NCBI RefSeq assembly: GCF_022369475.1
Contig: NZ_CP059600.1
Span: 558,001-622,000, forward strand
Direction of reading: 5' to 3'
From: Campylobacter sp. RM12651
GTDB taxonomy: Bacteria > Campylobacterota > Campylobacteria > Campylobacterales > Campylobacteraceae
DNA length: 64,000 bases
The notes below the pieces were generated by a model. It was not told the origin of the DNA and ran no database searches. It saw only the letters and a list, made by a program, of their open reading frames with translations. Position 1 is the first letter of the stretch. The number at the start of each line of letters is the position of its first letter. Below are positions 43,100 through 52,493 of the stretch, one piece after another. The translations under genes were made by a program, and so were the position numbers.

Positions 43100-44319
43100 T
43101 ACTTAGCCTTTCTTTCCATAAGAGTAATTACTGGTAAAACTACTATTAATAATGCTAAAAATGTAACAGAAGCAATAGTTGCTATTGTATTATTAATTCC
43201 AACAGGAGGTAATTTACCATAAATAGTAAGAACAATCATATCAATTACTAATAGCCAAAACCATACAAAAAATGCTCCACGCTTATGTGCAGGCGCTACT
43301 ACATTTGAGCGGTCTAGGAATGGTAATACAAAGAAAATTACTTGAGCTATACCAAAGCAAGCAAGACCAACTTCATAAGAAAATCCTCTTAAGATTTCAT
43401 AACTCCATAAGAAATACCATTCAGGATAAATATGTGGTGGAGTTTTAAGTGCATTTGCTGGTTCAAAGTTAATTGGATCCATAGCAAAATCATAGTGAAA
43501 GCATACTAGATAAAAATAGAAAATCATAAATAAGCAAACATAAAAAATATCTTTACATAAGAAATCAGGCCAAAATGATATAACTTTCGCTTCTTTTTTC
43601 TTGCCAGCTAAATATTTTTCAGCTTCTAAATCAAAATCAATTTCTTCAGCAATTTCGTTATTTACATGTGGAAATCTTAAAGCATAAAAGTGAATTGCAA
43701 CAAATGCAATAACAACTATTGGTAATAAGCAAACATGTAGCATAAAAAATCTATTTAATGTAGCATCTCCAACAGCGTAATCACCTCTAATCCATTCAAC
43801 TAATTCAGGTCCTATGAAAGGAATACCACCAAAAAGATTAGTAATAACCATAGCAGCCCAATAGCTCATTTGTCCCCAAGGTAGCATATAACCACTAAAT
43901 GCTTCAGCAGAGAATAATACGAATAATACCATACCGCTTATCCAAATGATTTCACGACCTTTTTTATAAGAGCCATAATAAATACCTGTTAATAAGTGTA
44001 TATACATTACTAAAAATACTACCGACGCAGCAACCCCGTGCATATGTCTCCATAGCCAACCATATTCAACTTCTTGCATAATAGTTTTATTTACACTATC
44101 AAAAGCAAGTGCAACATCAGGTTTATAATACATTACAAGTAAAAGTCCTGTAATAAATAGTATTGCAAACATAGTAAGTAAAATTACTCCCATTGCCCAT
44201 AAAAAGTTAATTTTCTTAGGAATCCAGTATTGTGTCATCATAACTTGCATAAATTTTTTGATAGCAAGTCTTTGATCTAGCCAATCAACAATTCCATTTG
44301 ATTTTTCAAAATGTGCCAT
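43099..44319 (-). CDS. petB: Cytochrome b of the bc1 complex
   Basis: A 406-residue membrane protein with the b-haem region GWLWRHMHGVAASVVFLVMYIH and the second His pair in FMLHVCLLPIVVIAFVAIHFY. The quinol-site sequence is PEWYF (in HIYPEWYFLWSYE). One protein carries both the b6-like part and the C-terminal helices. It passes electrons from menaquinol to the cytochrome c chain. It is 2 nt from petA and overlaps petC by one base. Confidence 0.95.
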   Translation of the reverse strand: MAHFEKSNGIVDWLDQRLAIKKFMQVMMTQYWIPKKINFLWAMGVILLTMFAILFITGLLLVMYYKPDVALAFDSVNKTIMQEVEYGWLWRHMHGVAASVVFLVMYIHLLTGIYYGSYKKGREIIWISGMVLFVLFSAEAFSGYMLPWGQMSYWAAMVITNLFGGIPFIGPELVEWIRGDYAVGDATLNRFFMLHVCLLPIVVIAFVAIHFYALRFPHVNNEIAEEIDFDLEAEKYLAGKKKEAKVISFWPDFLCKDIFYVCLFMIFYFYLVCFHYDFAMDPINFEPANALKTPPHIYPEWYFLWSYEILRGFSYEVGLACFGIAQVIFFVLPFLDRSNVVAPAHKRGAFFVWFWLLVIDMIVLTIYGKLPPVGINNTIATIASVTFLALLIVVLPVITLMERKAK

Positions 44320-44321
44320 GA

Positions 44322-44822
44322 TTAAGCCTTTCCTACATTTTTCATAATTTCTTCATACTCTTTGCCAATTTCTCCTAAAACTAATTTAGTTCCATCAATT
44401 GAAAAAGGTGGAATTTCAAGTGGTTTAGGAGGTGGTCCTGACATATTTTTTCCGCTTACATTAAATTTTCCACCATGACAGGCACAAACAAATTCTTTAT
44501 CAGCTGAATGATATGCTGGAATACAACCTAAATGAGTGCATAGTCCAATTACTACCGTATATCTTGCATCTCCTGCTATTATATCTGTATTGCTTTGTTC
44601 CATATCACTTGATTTTTTTAGAATGAATATTGGTTTTTTTCTCCATTCAACAGTTCTTAGCTCTCCATCAGCTAAAGGCGATAAATCAACGGTTGTAAAA
44701 CCTGCTGCTTTTACACTAGGAAGTGGATCCCAAGTTTTTTTCATACCCACTAGTGTAAAAACACCACCAACAGCCGCAGCAGCGCCTAATGTAAAGCCCA
44801 TAAAGCTTCTTCTACTAGCCAT
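44322..44822 (-). CDS. petA: Rieske iron-sulphur protein
   Basis: The first subunit of the complex. It has a twin-arginine signal (SRRSFMGFTLGAAAAVGG) acting as membrane anchor, and the 2Fe-2S ligands CTHLGC and CACHGG. The final PPFSIDG region is typical. The 166 residues are normal. The promoter must lie in the 138 bp shared with the divergent flgB. Confidence 0.95.
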   Translation of the reverse strand: MASRRSFMGFTLGAAAAVGGVFTLVGMKKTWDPLPSVKAAGFTTVDLSPLADGELRTVEWRKKPIFILKKSSDMEQSNTDIIAGDARYTVVIGLCTHLGCIPAYHSADKEFVCACHGGKFNVSGKNMSGPPPKPLEIPPFSIDGTKLVLGEIGKEYEEIMKNVGKA

Positions 44823-44910
44823 ACTTATCCTTTCATAAAATTTGAAAATAAATAGCTAGTTTAGTGAAAATTGGGTAAATATTACAAGAGTATATTATTA
44901 TTAATAGTTT

Positions 44911-44926
44911 TGGAATATTATTTGCT
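44911..44926 (+). promoter_or_regulatory. Sigma-54 promoter of the flgB operon
   Basis: TGGAATATTATTTGCT has GG (44912-44913) and GC (44924-44925) separated by ten bases, the -24/-12 spacing of RpoN promoters. It lies 35 nt before the flgB ATG. RpoN control of rod genes is established in C. jejuni. Confidence 0.75.
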
Positions 44927-44960
44927 ATGGGATTTTTGCATTTTAATTTAAGGAGAGAAA

Positions 44961-45431
44961 ATGGAATTTTATAAATCTAAACCATTGATTGTAAGTGCCT
45001 TAGCCGGTAGAGATTTAAGAAATAAATTAATTAGCTCAAACATAGCTAATATTGATACTCCTTTTTATAAATCAAGAGATATTGATTTTGAAACAGCCTT
45101 AAACGAAAATGCAAATAAACTTTACAAAACTACACAAAATGCACAAATTGCAGCTACAAATTTTATGCATTTTGGAAAAGGTATGAGTAATAAACTAGCA
45201 GTTACTAATGAAAGGCATTTACAACCATTAGAATTTGAAAATAGCGAAAATGGAACTATTTTTGCTAGAGATGGACATTTGCAAAGAAATGATGCAAATA
45301 CCGTTGATTTAGATGTAGAAACAAGTGAATTAAGCAAAAACGCAATTATGATTAGTGCGCTTGATTCTGTGCTAAAAAAACAAAGTGAAGTTGTAAGAAC
45401 TATAATTGAGAGTAGTTCTAAATTAAGTTAA
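44961..45431 (+). CDS. flgB: Flagellar basal-body proximal rod protein FlgB
   Basis: A 156-residue rod protein without signal peptide, exported by the flagellar type III apparatus. It has the N-terminal rod motif SSNIANIDTPFYKSRDIDF, and its C-terminal helix (VETSELSKNAIMISALDSVL) pairs with it. Strong AAGGAG site. First gene of flgB-flgC-fliE behind a sigma-54 promoter. Confidence 0.95.
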   Translation: MEFYKSKPLIVSALAGRDLRNKLISSNIANIDTPFYKSRDIDFETALNENANKLYKTTQNAQIAATNFMHFGKGMSNKLAVTNERHLQPLEFENSENGTIFARDGHLQRNDANTVDLDVETSELSKNAIMISALDSVLKKQSEVVRTIIESSSKLS

Positions 45432-45441
45432 GGGATAATTT

Positions 45442-45933
45442 ATGGCATTTTTAAGCGATTTTGATATTAGTGGATATGGACTAAGCGCTCAAAGATTTAG
45501 AATGAATTTAATTAGCTCAAATATAGCTAATGCAAATACTACTAGAACAAATGAAGGTGGTCCTTATAGAAGGCAAGATGTAGTATTTAAAGCCGTTAAT
45601 TTTGATGATGTTTTAAATGAAGAAATTAATTCTAAAAATAGTTTTTTTGAGTATGAAAATCCTTTAAATGACCCTGTAAATTTTCCTGAAGCAAAGCCTG
45701 CTGTTATGGGTGTAGTAGTAGATAAAGTAGTAAGAGATGATAAGGATTTTATATTAAAATACGAGCCAAATCATCCCGATGCAAATGCTAAAGGATATGT
45801 AGCATATCCTAATATAAATCCTGTTGTAGAAATGAGTAATTTAATTGAGGCAACAAGGGCTTATCAAGCAAATGTGGCAGCATTTACAAGTGCTAAAACA
45901 ATAGCTCAAAGTGCTATTGATTTATTAAGATAG
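45442..45933 (+). CDS. flgC: Flagellar basal-body rod protein FlgC
   Basis: A 163-residue proximal rod protein. The N-terminal signature SSNIANANTTRTNEGGPYRRQ and C-terminal NPVVEMSNLIEATRAYQANV are diagnostic. Starts 10 nt after flgB and is followed by fliE after 11 nt. Confidence 0.96.
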   Translation: MAFLSDFDISGYGLSAQRFRMNLISSNIANANTTRTNEGGPYRRQDVVFKAVNFDDVLNEEINSKNSFFEYENPLNDPVNFPEAKPAVMGVVVDKVVRDDKDFILKYEPNHPDANAKGYVAYPNINPVVEMSNLIEATRAYQANVAAFTSAKTIAQSAIDLLR

Positions 45934-45944
45934 GAATTTAAAAT

Positions 45945-46244
45945 ATGAATAATATTAAAATCAATCCAAGTTTGATTCAAAGTATTGAAAATACCAAATC
46001 AAATTCTAATAAAGTTGATAATGGTTTTTCATTTGCAGATGCTTTAAAACAAGAATTAGAAGAGCTAAATAAAGAACAAATTGTATCAGATAAAGCTATG
46101 GCTGATGTAGCTACTGGAAATGTGAAAGATTTACATCAAGCAGCTATTGCTATTAACAAGGCTGAAACAAGTATGAAATTTATGTTAGAAGTTAGAAATA
46201 AAGCTATTAACGCATACAAAGAGATAAGTAGAACTCAAATATAA
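45945..46244 (+). CDS. fliE: Flagellar hook-basal body protein FliE
   Basis: A 99-residue rod/MS-ring adaptor. FSFADALKQEL and the C-terminal KAETSMKFMLEVRNKAINAYKEI (given here in part) are typical. It completes flgBC-fliE; ftsI starts 3 nt after its stop, so division and flagellar genes share a transcript, as in C. jejuni. Confidence 0.94.
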   Translation: MNNIKINPSLIQSIENTKSNSNKVDNGFSFADALKQELEELNKEQIVSDKAMADVATGNVKDLHQAAIAINKAETSMKFMLEVRNKAINAYKEISRTQI

Positions 46245-46247
46245 AAA

Positions 46248-48038
46248 ATGCAAACACCTTACGAGCCTAGTAAAAAGACTTTTATAGTATTGTTTTTTTT
46301 GTTGCTCGCTTCTTTTTTTATTATTTTTTCTTTTGTTAGAAGCAAAACTAATGAAAGGAATGTAGGTAGTATTGAAAGAGGTGAGCGAGTAGGTGCTTTA
46401 AATGGAGATATTATTAGTGCTGATGGATATACATTAGTAACTAGTAGAAGAATTTATAGAGCTGAAATTGATATTAGAAGTATTAATTTAGATAAATTAG
46501 ATTATTTTTTAAAATTATTTCAGATTTATGCCTTTATTGATGATAAAGAAATGAAAGATATTAAAGCAAGATTATTAAAAGCTTTAAAGCAAAAAAAAGT
46601 TTATAATTTTGTTTTATCAAAAGAAATTGATTCAAAAGCCGCAAGTTATTTACAAGAATTATCTAAAAAACTTTATGTTTCAGGATTTTTTAAATCCTTT
46701 AAAAATGCAAATGGAAAAGTAAGCACAAGAAGACTTGAGATAATTGAGCATAAAGAAGAAAGAGTTTTTTCTAAAGGAGATATTTTAACCCCAATTCTTG
46801 GTTATTCTCAACTAAGTTTAGAAGATGGAATATATTCAAATATTCCAAAAAAAGGTTTGGAAAAATATTATGAGCAGTATTTAAGCCCTAAAAGTGATTA
46901 TAAAATAACAGGTAGTAAGGATATTGGTGGAAATATAATTATAAATTCTGATAGCTTTTTAAGTGATAGAATTAATGGTAGTAATGTATATTTAAATGTA
47001 AATTTAAAGCTTCAAAAAGGGTTAGAAAATATAGCAAGTGTTGCTAGAAAAAATTTTGGTGCTAAGCAAGTAATAATAGGCATTTTAGATAGCAAAGACG
47101 CAAGTGTAATTGCACTAGCAACTAGCAAAAGGTATGACCCATATCATAGAAAAAGTGATTTATCGTATCTAAATACCGATGCTGTAGAATTTGAATACGA
47201 ACCAGGCTCGGTAATTAAGCCAATTGCTTTTGCTAATTTATTAAAACTAAATCGCATAACCCCTTTTGAATGGGTAAAGACTTATGGCGGAAGAATGAAG
47301 CTTGATAAGTTTTACATAACAGATACACATCCTATGGATAGTATGATTGCTGAAGATATTATAGTTCATTCATCAAATATAGGAATGGTTCAAATTTCTA
47401 ATAAAGAAAATGTAAAAGAATTAATTAATGGTTATTTGGAATTTAATTTAGGAAATTTAACTGGTATTGACTTGCCTTATGAAAAAGCAGGTTTTATAAA
47501 AGATGCTAAAAAAACTTATGAAGTAGAAAAAAACACTATGGCTTATGGATATGGTTTTAGAACCACTTTTATACAACTTTTAGCAGCTTATAATGTATTT
47601 AATAATCGTGGAATTTGGATTAGTCCTAAAATTGCTAAATATTATAATGAAGATAAGGAATTAAAAGAAATATATACTAAAACAGAAAAAGAAGTCTTGC
47701 CACTTGAAATTGCAAAGCAGATGAATAGGATATTAATAAAAACTGCAAATCAAAAATCTTTAGCAAAATATTGGCCTTTAGGAATTAGCGTAGGTGGTAA
47801 AACAGGAACAGCAAGAATTAGCGTTAGTGGAAAATATGAAAGAGAATATAATGCGAATTTCTTCGGTTTTGCAAATGATGAAAACAATAGATACACAATT
47901 GGTGTTTTAGTAATGAGCCCTGATAAAGATAAAGAAGGATATTATGCAGCTCAAACAGCTTTACCTGTTGCAGCACTTGCTATTAATCAATTAATAGAAG
48001 ATGGTTTTTTAAAACCAAGTTATAATAGAATTGATTAA
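46248..48038 (+). CDS. ftsI: Penicillin-binding protein FtsI (septal transpeptidase)
   Basis: A 596-residue class-B PBP. It has one N-terminal membrane helix (residues 11-27), a dimerisation domain and a transpeptidase domain with SVIK (in EPGSVIKPIA), SSN (in HSSNIGM) and KTGT (in GGKTGTARIS). It crosslinks peptidoglycan at the septum with FtsW. The position behind fliE matches C. jejuni pbpB. Confidence 0.92.
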   Translation: MQTPYEPSKKTFIVLFFLLLASFFIIFSFVRSKTNERNVGSIERGERVGALNGDIISADGYTLVTSRRIYRAEIDIRSINLDKLDYFLKLFQIYAFIDDKEMKDIKARLLKALKQKKVYNFVLSKEIDSKAASYLQELSKKLYVSGFFKSFKNANGKVSTRRLEIIEHKEERVFSKGDILTPILGYSQLSLEDGIYSNIPKKGLEKYYEQYLSPKSDYKITGSKDIGGNIIINSDSFLSDRINGSNVYLNVNLKLQKGLENIASVARKNFGAKQVIIGILDSKDASVIALATSKRYDPYHRKSDLSYLNTDAVEFEYEPGSVIKPIAFANLLKLNRITPFEWVKTYGGRMKLDKFYITDTHPMDSMIAEDIIVHSSNIGMVQISNKENVKELINGYLEFNLGNLTGIDLPYEKAGFIKDAKKTYEVEKNTMAYGYGFRTTFIQLLAAYNVFNNRGIWISPKIAKYYNEDKELKEIYTKTEKEVLPLEIAKQMNRILIKTANQKSLAKYWPLGISVGGKTGTARISVSGKYEREYNANFFGFANDENNRYTIGVLVMSPDKDKEGYYAAQTALPVAALAINQLIEDGFLKPSYNRID

Positions 48039-48076
48039 TATTTATTTTATAAAATGCCCCTAAAAACGGATAAATA

Positions 48077-48784
48077 ATGCAAAATATTAAAAATCAAATG
48101 ATTTCATTTGCTAATGAAATATTAAAAAATTTTAATGGTGCTGTTTTAGGGCTTAGTGGTGGGCTTGATAGTGCTATTGTATTAAGAATATTAAGCGAGT
48201 GTGAAAAAAAGCCACATTGTCTTATAATGCCTACTAATATTTCAAATAAAACAAATCTTGATGACGCTATTAATTTAGCAAATAAATATGCTTTAAAATA
48301 TGAAATTATAAATATTCAAAATATTTTAGATGAATTTATTAAAGCAAGTGGTTCTAATGATAAGGTATTAATAGGAAATTTTGCAGCTAGGATTAGAATG
48401 ACTTTATTATATGATTATTCAGCTAAGCATAATTTATTAGTAGCAGGGACAAGCAATAAGAGTGAATTAATGTTAGGATATGGCACTATTTGGGGAGATT
48501 TAGCCTGTGCTTTTAATATTTTAGGTGATTTTTACAAGAGTGAATTATTTGAGTTTGCTAAATTTTTAGAACTACCTAATAATATAATTAGTAAAAAACC
48601 AAGCGCAGACCTTTATGAAGGTCAAGATGATGAGAGCGATATTGGTTTTACTTATACAGAAATTGATAAGTTTTTAAAAAATTATGAAAAAAATATAATT
48701 GATAATAATTATATAAAACTATTAGATAGAATAAATAAAAATAAGTTCAAAAGAGAAAATATAAAAATATTTAAAAGGTCATAA
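48077..48784 (+). CDS. nadE: NAD+ synthase (ammonia-dependent)
   Basis: A 235-residue NadE with the ATP pyrophosphatase P-loop LGLSGGLDSAIVLRIL, and GTSNKSELMLGYGTIWGDL and KKPSADLYEGQDDE. It has no glutaminase domain, so it uses ammonia directly. It starts a run with a DegT-like enzyme and lpxK. Confidence 0.95.
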   Translation: MQNIKNQMISFANEILKNFNGAVLGLSGGLDSAIVLRILSECEKKPHCLIMPTNISNKTNLDDAINLANKYALKYEIINIQNILDEFIKASGSNDKVLIGNFAARIRMTLLYDYSAKHNLLVAGTSNKSELMLGYGTIWGDLACAFNILGDFYKSELFEFAKFLELPNNIISKKPSADLYEGQDDESDIGFTYTEIDKFLKNYEKNIIDNNYIKLLDRINKNKFKRENIKIFKRS

Positions 48785-48786
48785 AT

Positions 48787-49914
48787 ATGAAAGAAATTTC
48801 TTGTTTTTTAAATGTAATTACAGAAGATGATAAAGAGTTTTTAATTAAATCATTAGATAATGATATAAATAGTATTAAATTATTAGAAGATAGTTTAAGT
48901 GAAATTTATAAAGGTTCTCGTATAGTTTTAACCAATAATCATACAGCAGCACACCATTTGGCTTTAAGTGCGATTGATTTAAAGCGTGGAGATAAGGTAA
49001 TTTGCTCTGTAAATTCATTTCCAACAATTGCTCAAAGTATTAGATATTTTGATGCTGAACCTATTTTTGTAGATGTTGAGCTTGATAGTTTTAATATTGA
49101 TATAAAGAGTTTAGAAGAAGCACTAATTAAACATAATCACAAGAAATTAAGAGCAGTTTTTGTAAATCATACCGCAGGGCTTGCAGCAAAACTTGATGAA
49201 ATTAGAGCTTTATGTGAAAAATACAATGTATCTGTAATAAATGATTGTGGTTTTGCACTTGGTATGGAGTATAAAGGCGAATTAGTAGGAACTAAGGATT
49301 TAATATCTTCTTTTGGGTTTAATGCGATGAGAAAAGACCCTGTGTTTGCAGGCGGATTTTTAGTAATTAATGATGAAAAAGTTTATGAAAGAGCAAAATT
49401 ATTAAACTCAAATGGAATTTCATCAAATGCTTGGGGAGATGATGGCAATCTTGGATATTTTTATGATGTAACAGATATTGGACACGAGTATGAAATCACT
49501 AAAGTATGTGCGTCTTTAGCTTTATCTAAAGTAAAAAATTATAAATATTACTTAAAAAGAAGAAGAGAAATAGCAAATATTTATAATGAAGAGCTAAAAG
49601 GTTTAAAACATATTAAATTGCCTACAACAACCCCAGAACACACATTTTTAAGATACATAATAAAGGTTGATAAAAATAGAGATAATTTTGCTAAAAAACT
49701 AAAAGAAATGGGGATAAATACAGGAATTCATTTTATACCTTTAAATTTCTTAAGCTACTATAAACAAAAATATAATCTAAAAATCAATGATTTTCCAAAT
49801 GCTTTAGCAAACTATGCTCAGATTTTATCAATACCAATTCATATAAATCTTAGCGATGAAGATGTAAAAAGAGTTTGTGATGCTATAAAAACTCTTGATT
49901 CAAGCTGGATTTAA
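48787..49914 (+). CDS. DegT/DnrJ/EryC1 family PLP aminotransferase
   Basis: A 375-residue fold-type I PLP enzyme of the sugar aminotransferase family, with NNHTAAHHLALSAI in the cofactor region. The PLP lysine is most likely that in FNAMRKDPVFAGGF, in the place of the usual K-x-L-x-x-GEGG block. The usual EDAAQ block appears as NDCGFALG, which is unusual. It is tightly placed (2 nt after nadE, and overlapping lpxK by one base). It probably modifies a nucleotide-activated sugar for surface glycans. The substrate is unknown. Confidence 0.82.
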   Translation: MKEISCFLNVITEDDKEFLIKSLDNDINSIKLLEDSLSEIYKGSRIVLTNNHTAAHHLALSAIDLKRGDKVICSVNSFPTIAQSIRYFDAEPIFVDVELDSFNIDIKSLEEALIKHNHKKLRAVFVNHTAGLAAKLDEIRALCEKYNVSVINDCGFALGMEYKGELVGTKDLISSFGFNAMRKDPVFAGGFLVINDEKVYERAKLLNSNGISSNAWGDDGNLGYFYDVTDIGHEYEITKVCASLALSKVKNYKYYLKRRREIANIYNEELKGLKHIKLPTTTPEHTFLRYIIKVDKNRDNFAKKLKEMGINTGIHFIPLNFLSYYKQKYNLKINDFPNALANYAQILSIPIHINLSDEDVKRVCDAIKTLDSSWI

Positions 49915-50855
49915 TGGGTTTTATTGATAGATATTTTTTTAATCCTAATTTATGGCAAAAGATTTTAATTTTCACTCTTTTGCCGTTTTCTTATATATAT
50001 TCTTTTATTGCTAGTAAAAACTTTAAATCTACAAAGAAAAATGATTTTAAAATTCCAATAATTAGCGTAGGAAATATCAGCGTAGGCGGTAATGGTAAAA
50101 CCCCATTTTGCAAGGCTTTAAGCGATATGCTTTATCCTATTTATAACGATGATATTTTTATTATTCTTCGTGGTTATAAACGCAAAAGCAAAGGTTTGCT
50201 TGTAGTAAAATTGCGTAATCAAATTCTAAGTGATTATTTAAACGCAGGTGATGAAGCATTAGAACACGCTTTATTTACAAAAGCAAATGTAATAGTTAGT
50301 GAAGATAGAATTAAAGGCATTCAAAAAGCACTAGATTTAGGTGCAAAATGTGTTATTTTAGATGACGCTTTTTCTAAGACAAATATAAAAAAATTTGATA
50401 TTTTATTAAACTCAAATATAAAATATAAATATAATTTTACCCTTCCAAGTGGAGCTTATAGACTTCCTAAAAGTTATGAAAAATTTGCAGATTTTAATGC
50501 TTATCAAGATTTACATTTTAAAAGGACTTCTTTTATTAAATATATTAAAGAAGATATGATTTTAATATCAGCTATTGCAAAGCCTTTTAGATTATTGCAA
50601 TATAAAGATTTAGTAAAAGCTTATTATTTTTATAACGACCATTCAAGCTTTAATAAAGAAGAGCTAATAAATCTTATGCAAAAGCACAATGCAAAATATA
50701 TTTTGCTAACTAAAAAAGATTATGTAAAAATAAAAGATTTTAATTTAGAAACTATATTAATTGATGAAGAATTAATAATTTTTGATGAGTTAAAAACAGC
50801 TATATTTAATTATTTAAAGGAATTTAATGTATCTTATAAAGACAACCAGCAATGA
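49914..50855 (+). CDS. lpxK: Tetraacyldisaccharide 4'-kinase
   Basis: LpxK phosphorylates the lipid A disaccharide at the inner membrane. An N-terminal membrane helix (LIFTLLPFSYIYSFIA) is followed by the P-loop NISVGGNGKTPF and the conserved DDAF. The 313 residues are typical of Campylobacter. Its end overlaps the start of the CutA-like gene by 29 nt. Confidence 0.93.
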   Translation: MGFIDRYFFNPNLWQKILIFTLLPFSYIYSFIASKNFKSTKKNDFKIPIISVGNISVGGNGKTPFCKALSDMLYPIYNDDIFIILRGYKRKSKGLLVVKLRNQILSDYLNAGDEALEHALFTKANVIVSEDRIKGIQKALDLGAKCVILDDAFSKTNIKKFDILLNSNIKYKYNFTLPSGAYRLPKSYEKFADFNAYQDLHFKRTSFIKYIKEDMILISAIAKPFRLLQYKDLVKAYYFYNDHSSFNKEELINLMQKHNAKYILLTKKDYVKIKDFNLETILIDEELIIFDELKTAIFNYLKEFNVSYKDNQQ

Positions 50856-51117
50856 TTTAGAATTGCTTAAAAAAATTGCAAATAAAATAATCAAAAAAGA
50901 GCTTAGCAAGTGTATTCATATTGCTAAAATTACAAGTATTTATAAATGGGACGGAAAAATTATTAATGATGATGAGTTTAGTTTAGAAATAAAATCAAAA
51001 AATATAAAAAAGGTTTATAAAATAATCAAAAAACACCATAATTACGAATGTTTTGAGTTTGTGTATTATAAATTTAAAGCAAAAGATAAGTATTTAGAAT
51101 TTTTAAAGGAGAAATAA
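50827..51117 (+). CDS. cutA: CutA1-like protein
   Basis: A 96-residue protein with the CutA1 pattern ITSIYKWDGKIINDDEFSLEIK (here broken up: ITSIYKWDGKI and DDEFSLEIKS), the trimer-forming family first linked to copper tolerance. The ATG is preceded by AAAGGA. The reading frame overlaps lpxK by 29 nt and shares one base with thrC. The role of CutA1 in cells is still unsettled. Confidence 0.78.
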   Translation: MYLIKTTSNDLELLKKIANKIIKKELSKCIHIAKITSIYKWDGKIINDDEFSLEIKSKNIKKVYKIIKKHHNYECFEFVYYKFKAKDKYLEFLKEK

Positions 51118-52493
51118 TGATATTTTATTCAAGTAGAGATGAAAACATTACAAGTGATTTTGCAAATGCACTTAAAAATCCACTCTCAAGCGATGGGGGA
51201 TTGTTTTGCCCTAGTAAATTGCAAGTATTTAATAAAGATGAATTAAAAGGTTTGGGTTATAAAGAATTTGCTAAAAAGATTTTTTCAAGTTTGAGTGATG
51301 ATTTGAGTAATTTTGAAAAGAGTTTAGATGAATATTTAGATTTTGATACTAAAGAGCCTTTTGTTATCAAAAAACTTGATAGTAAAACTGATATATGTGA
51401 ATTATTTCACGGAAAAACTAGAGCTTTTAAGGACTTAGCATTAGCACCACTTGCAAGACTTATGGATAATGATAAACATTTAATTATCTGTGCTACTAGC
51501 GGAGATACAGGCCCAGCAACTCTTAGTGCATTTAGTAAAAACAAAAGCTCAAAAGTAGTTTGTATTTTCCCAAAAGGAAAAACAAGTGCTGTTCAAGAGC
51601 GTCAAATGGCTAATGTAGATTATGGTAATTCTTTAGTTTTAGCAATTGATGGTAATTTTGATGATGCTCAAAGCACATTAAAAAATCTATTAAATGATAA
51701 AGAATTTAAAGAAATTGTAAAAAATCAAGGCTTAAATCTAAGTGCTGCAAATTCACTTAATTTTGGAAGAATTACTTATCAATTGCTATATCATTATTAT
51801 CTTAGTCTTCAATACAAAAACCCAATAAATGTGATAATTCCTAGTGGGAATTTCGGTAATGCACTTGCTTGTTTTTATGCTAAGCAAATGGGTGCAAATA
51901 TAGATAAAATCAAAATCGTAAGCAATGAAAATACAATTCTTTATGATTTCTTTACTACAGGCGAATATGATTTAAGAAATCGTGAGTTTAAATGCACTTA
52001 TTCTCCTGCTATGGATATTTTAAAATCATCAAATCTTGAACGCTTAATGTATTATTTCTTCGGAGCTAGTAGAACTAAACAATTATATTTAAGTCTTGAA
52101 AGTGATAAATATTTTAAAATTACTAAAGATGAACTTGCTAGATTAAAAGAACATTTTATAGCTTATAAATGCAGTGATACCGAAACTTTAGAAAATATTA
52201 AAGCTTATAAAAATTATTTATTAGACCCACATACAGCAACAGCGATTAATGCTCTTGATGATAGTTTTAATGTGATTTGCTCTACTGCTGAATGGACTAA
52301 GTTTACCCCTAGTATTCAAAAAGCTTTAGGCATATTTAAAGATGAATTAAGTGGCATTAAAGATTTGGCTAAAAAGTATAATTATAAGCTGAATGATAGT
52401 CTTTTAAATGCTTTAAATTCAACTAATTATTATGCAAAAGATATAAAAGTAGATGAGATTAAAAAAACAATAATAGAATGGATAAAACAATGA
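51117..52493 (+). CDS. thrC: Threonine synthase
   Basis: A 458-residue PLP enzyme making threonine from O-phosphohomoserine. The PLP lysine lies in FHGKTRAFKDLALAPL, and the phosphate-binding CATSGDTGPATL and IPSGNFGNALACF are clear. The N-terminal YSSRDENITSDFANAL is typical. It overlaps kdsB by 16 nt. Confidence 0.95.
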   Translation: MIFYSSRDENITSDFANALKNPLSSDGGLFCPSKLQVFNKDELKGLGYKEFAKKIFSSLSDDLSNFEKSLDEYLDFDTKEPFVIKKLDSKTDICELFHGKTRAFKDLALAPLARLMDNDKHLIICATSGDTGPATLSAFSKNKSSKVVCIFPKGKTSAVQERQMANVDYGNSLVLAIDGNFDDAQSTLKNLLNDKEFKEIVKNQGLNLSAANSLNFGRITYQLLYHYYLSLQYKNPINVIIPSGNFGNALACFYAKQMGANIDKIKIVSNENTILYDFFTTGEYDLRNREFKCTYSPAMDILKSSNLERLMYYFFGASRTKQLYLSLESDKYFKITKDELARLKEHFIAYKCSDTETLENIKAYKNYLLDPHTATAINALDDSFNVICSTAEWTKFTPSIQKALGIFKDELSGIKDLAKKYNYKLNDSLLNALNSTNYYAKDIKVDEIKKTIIEWIKQ

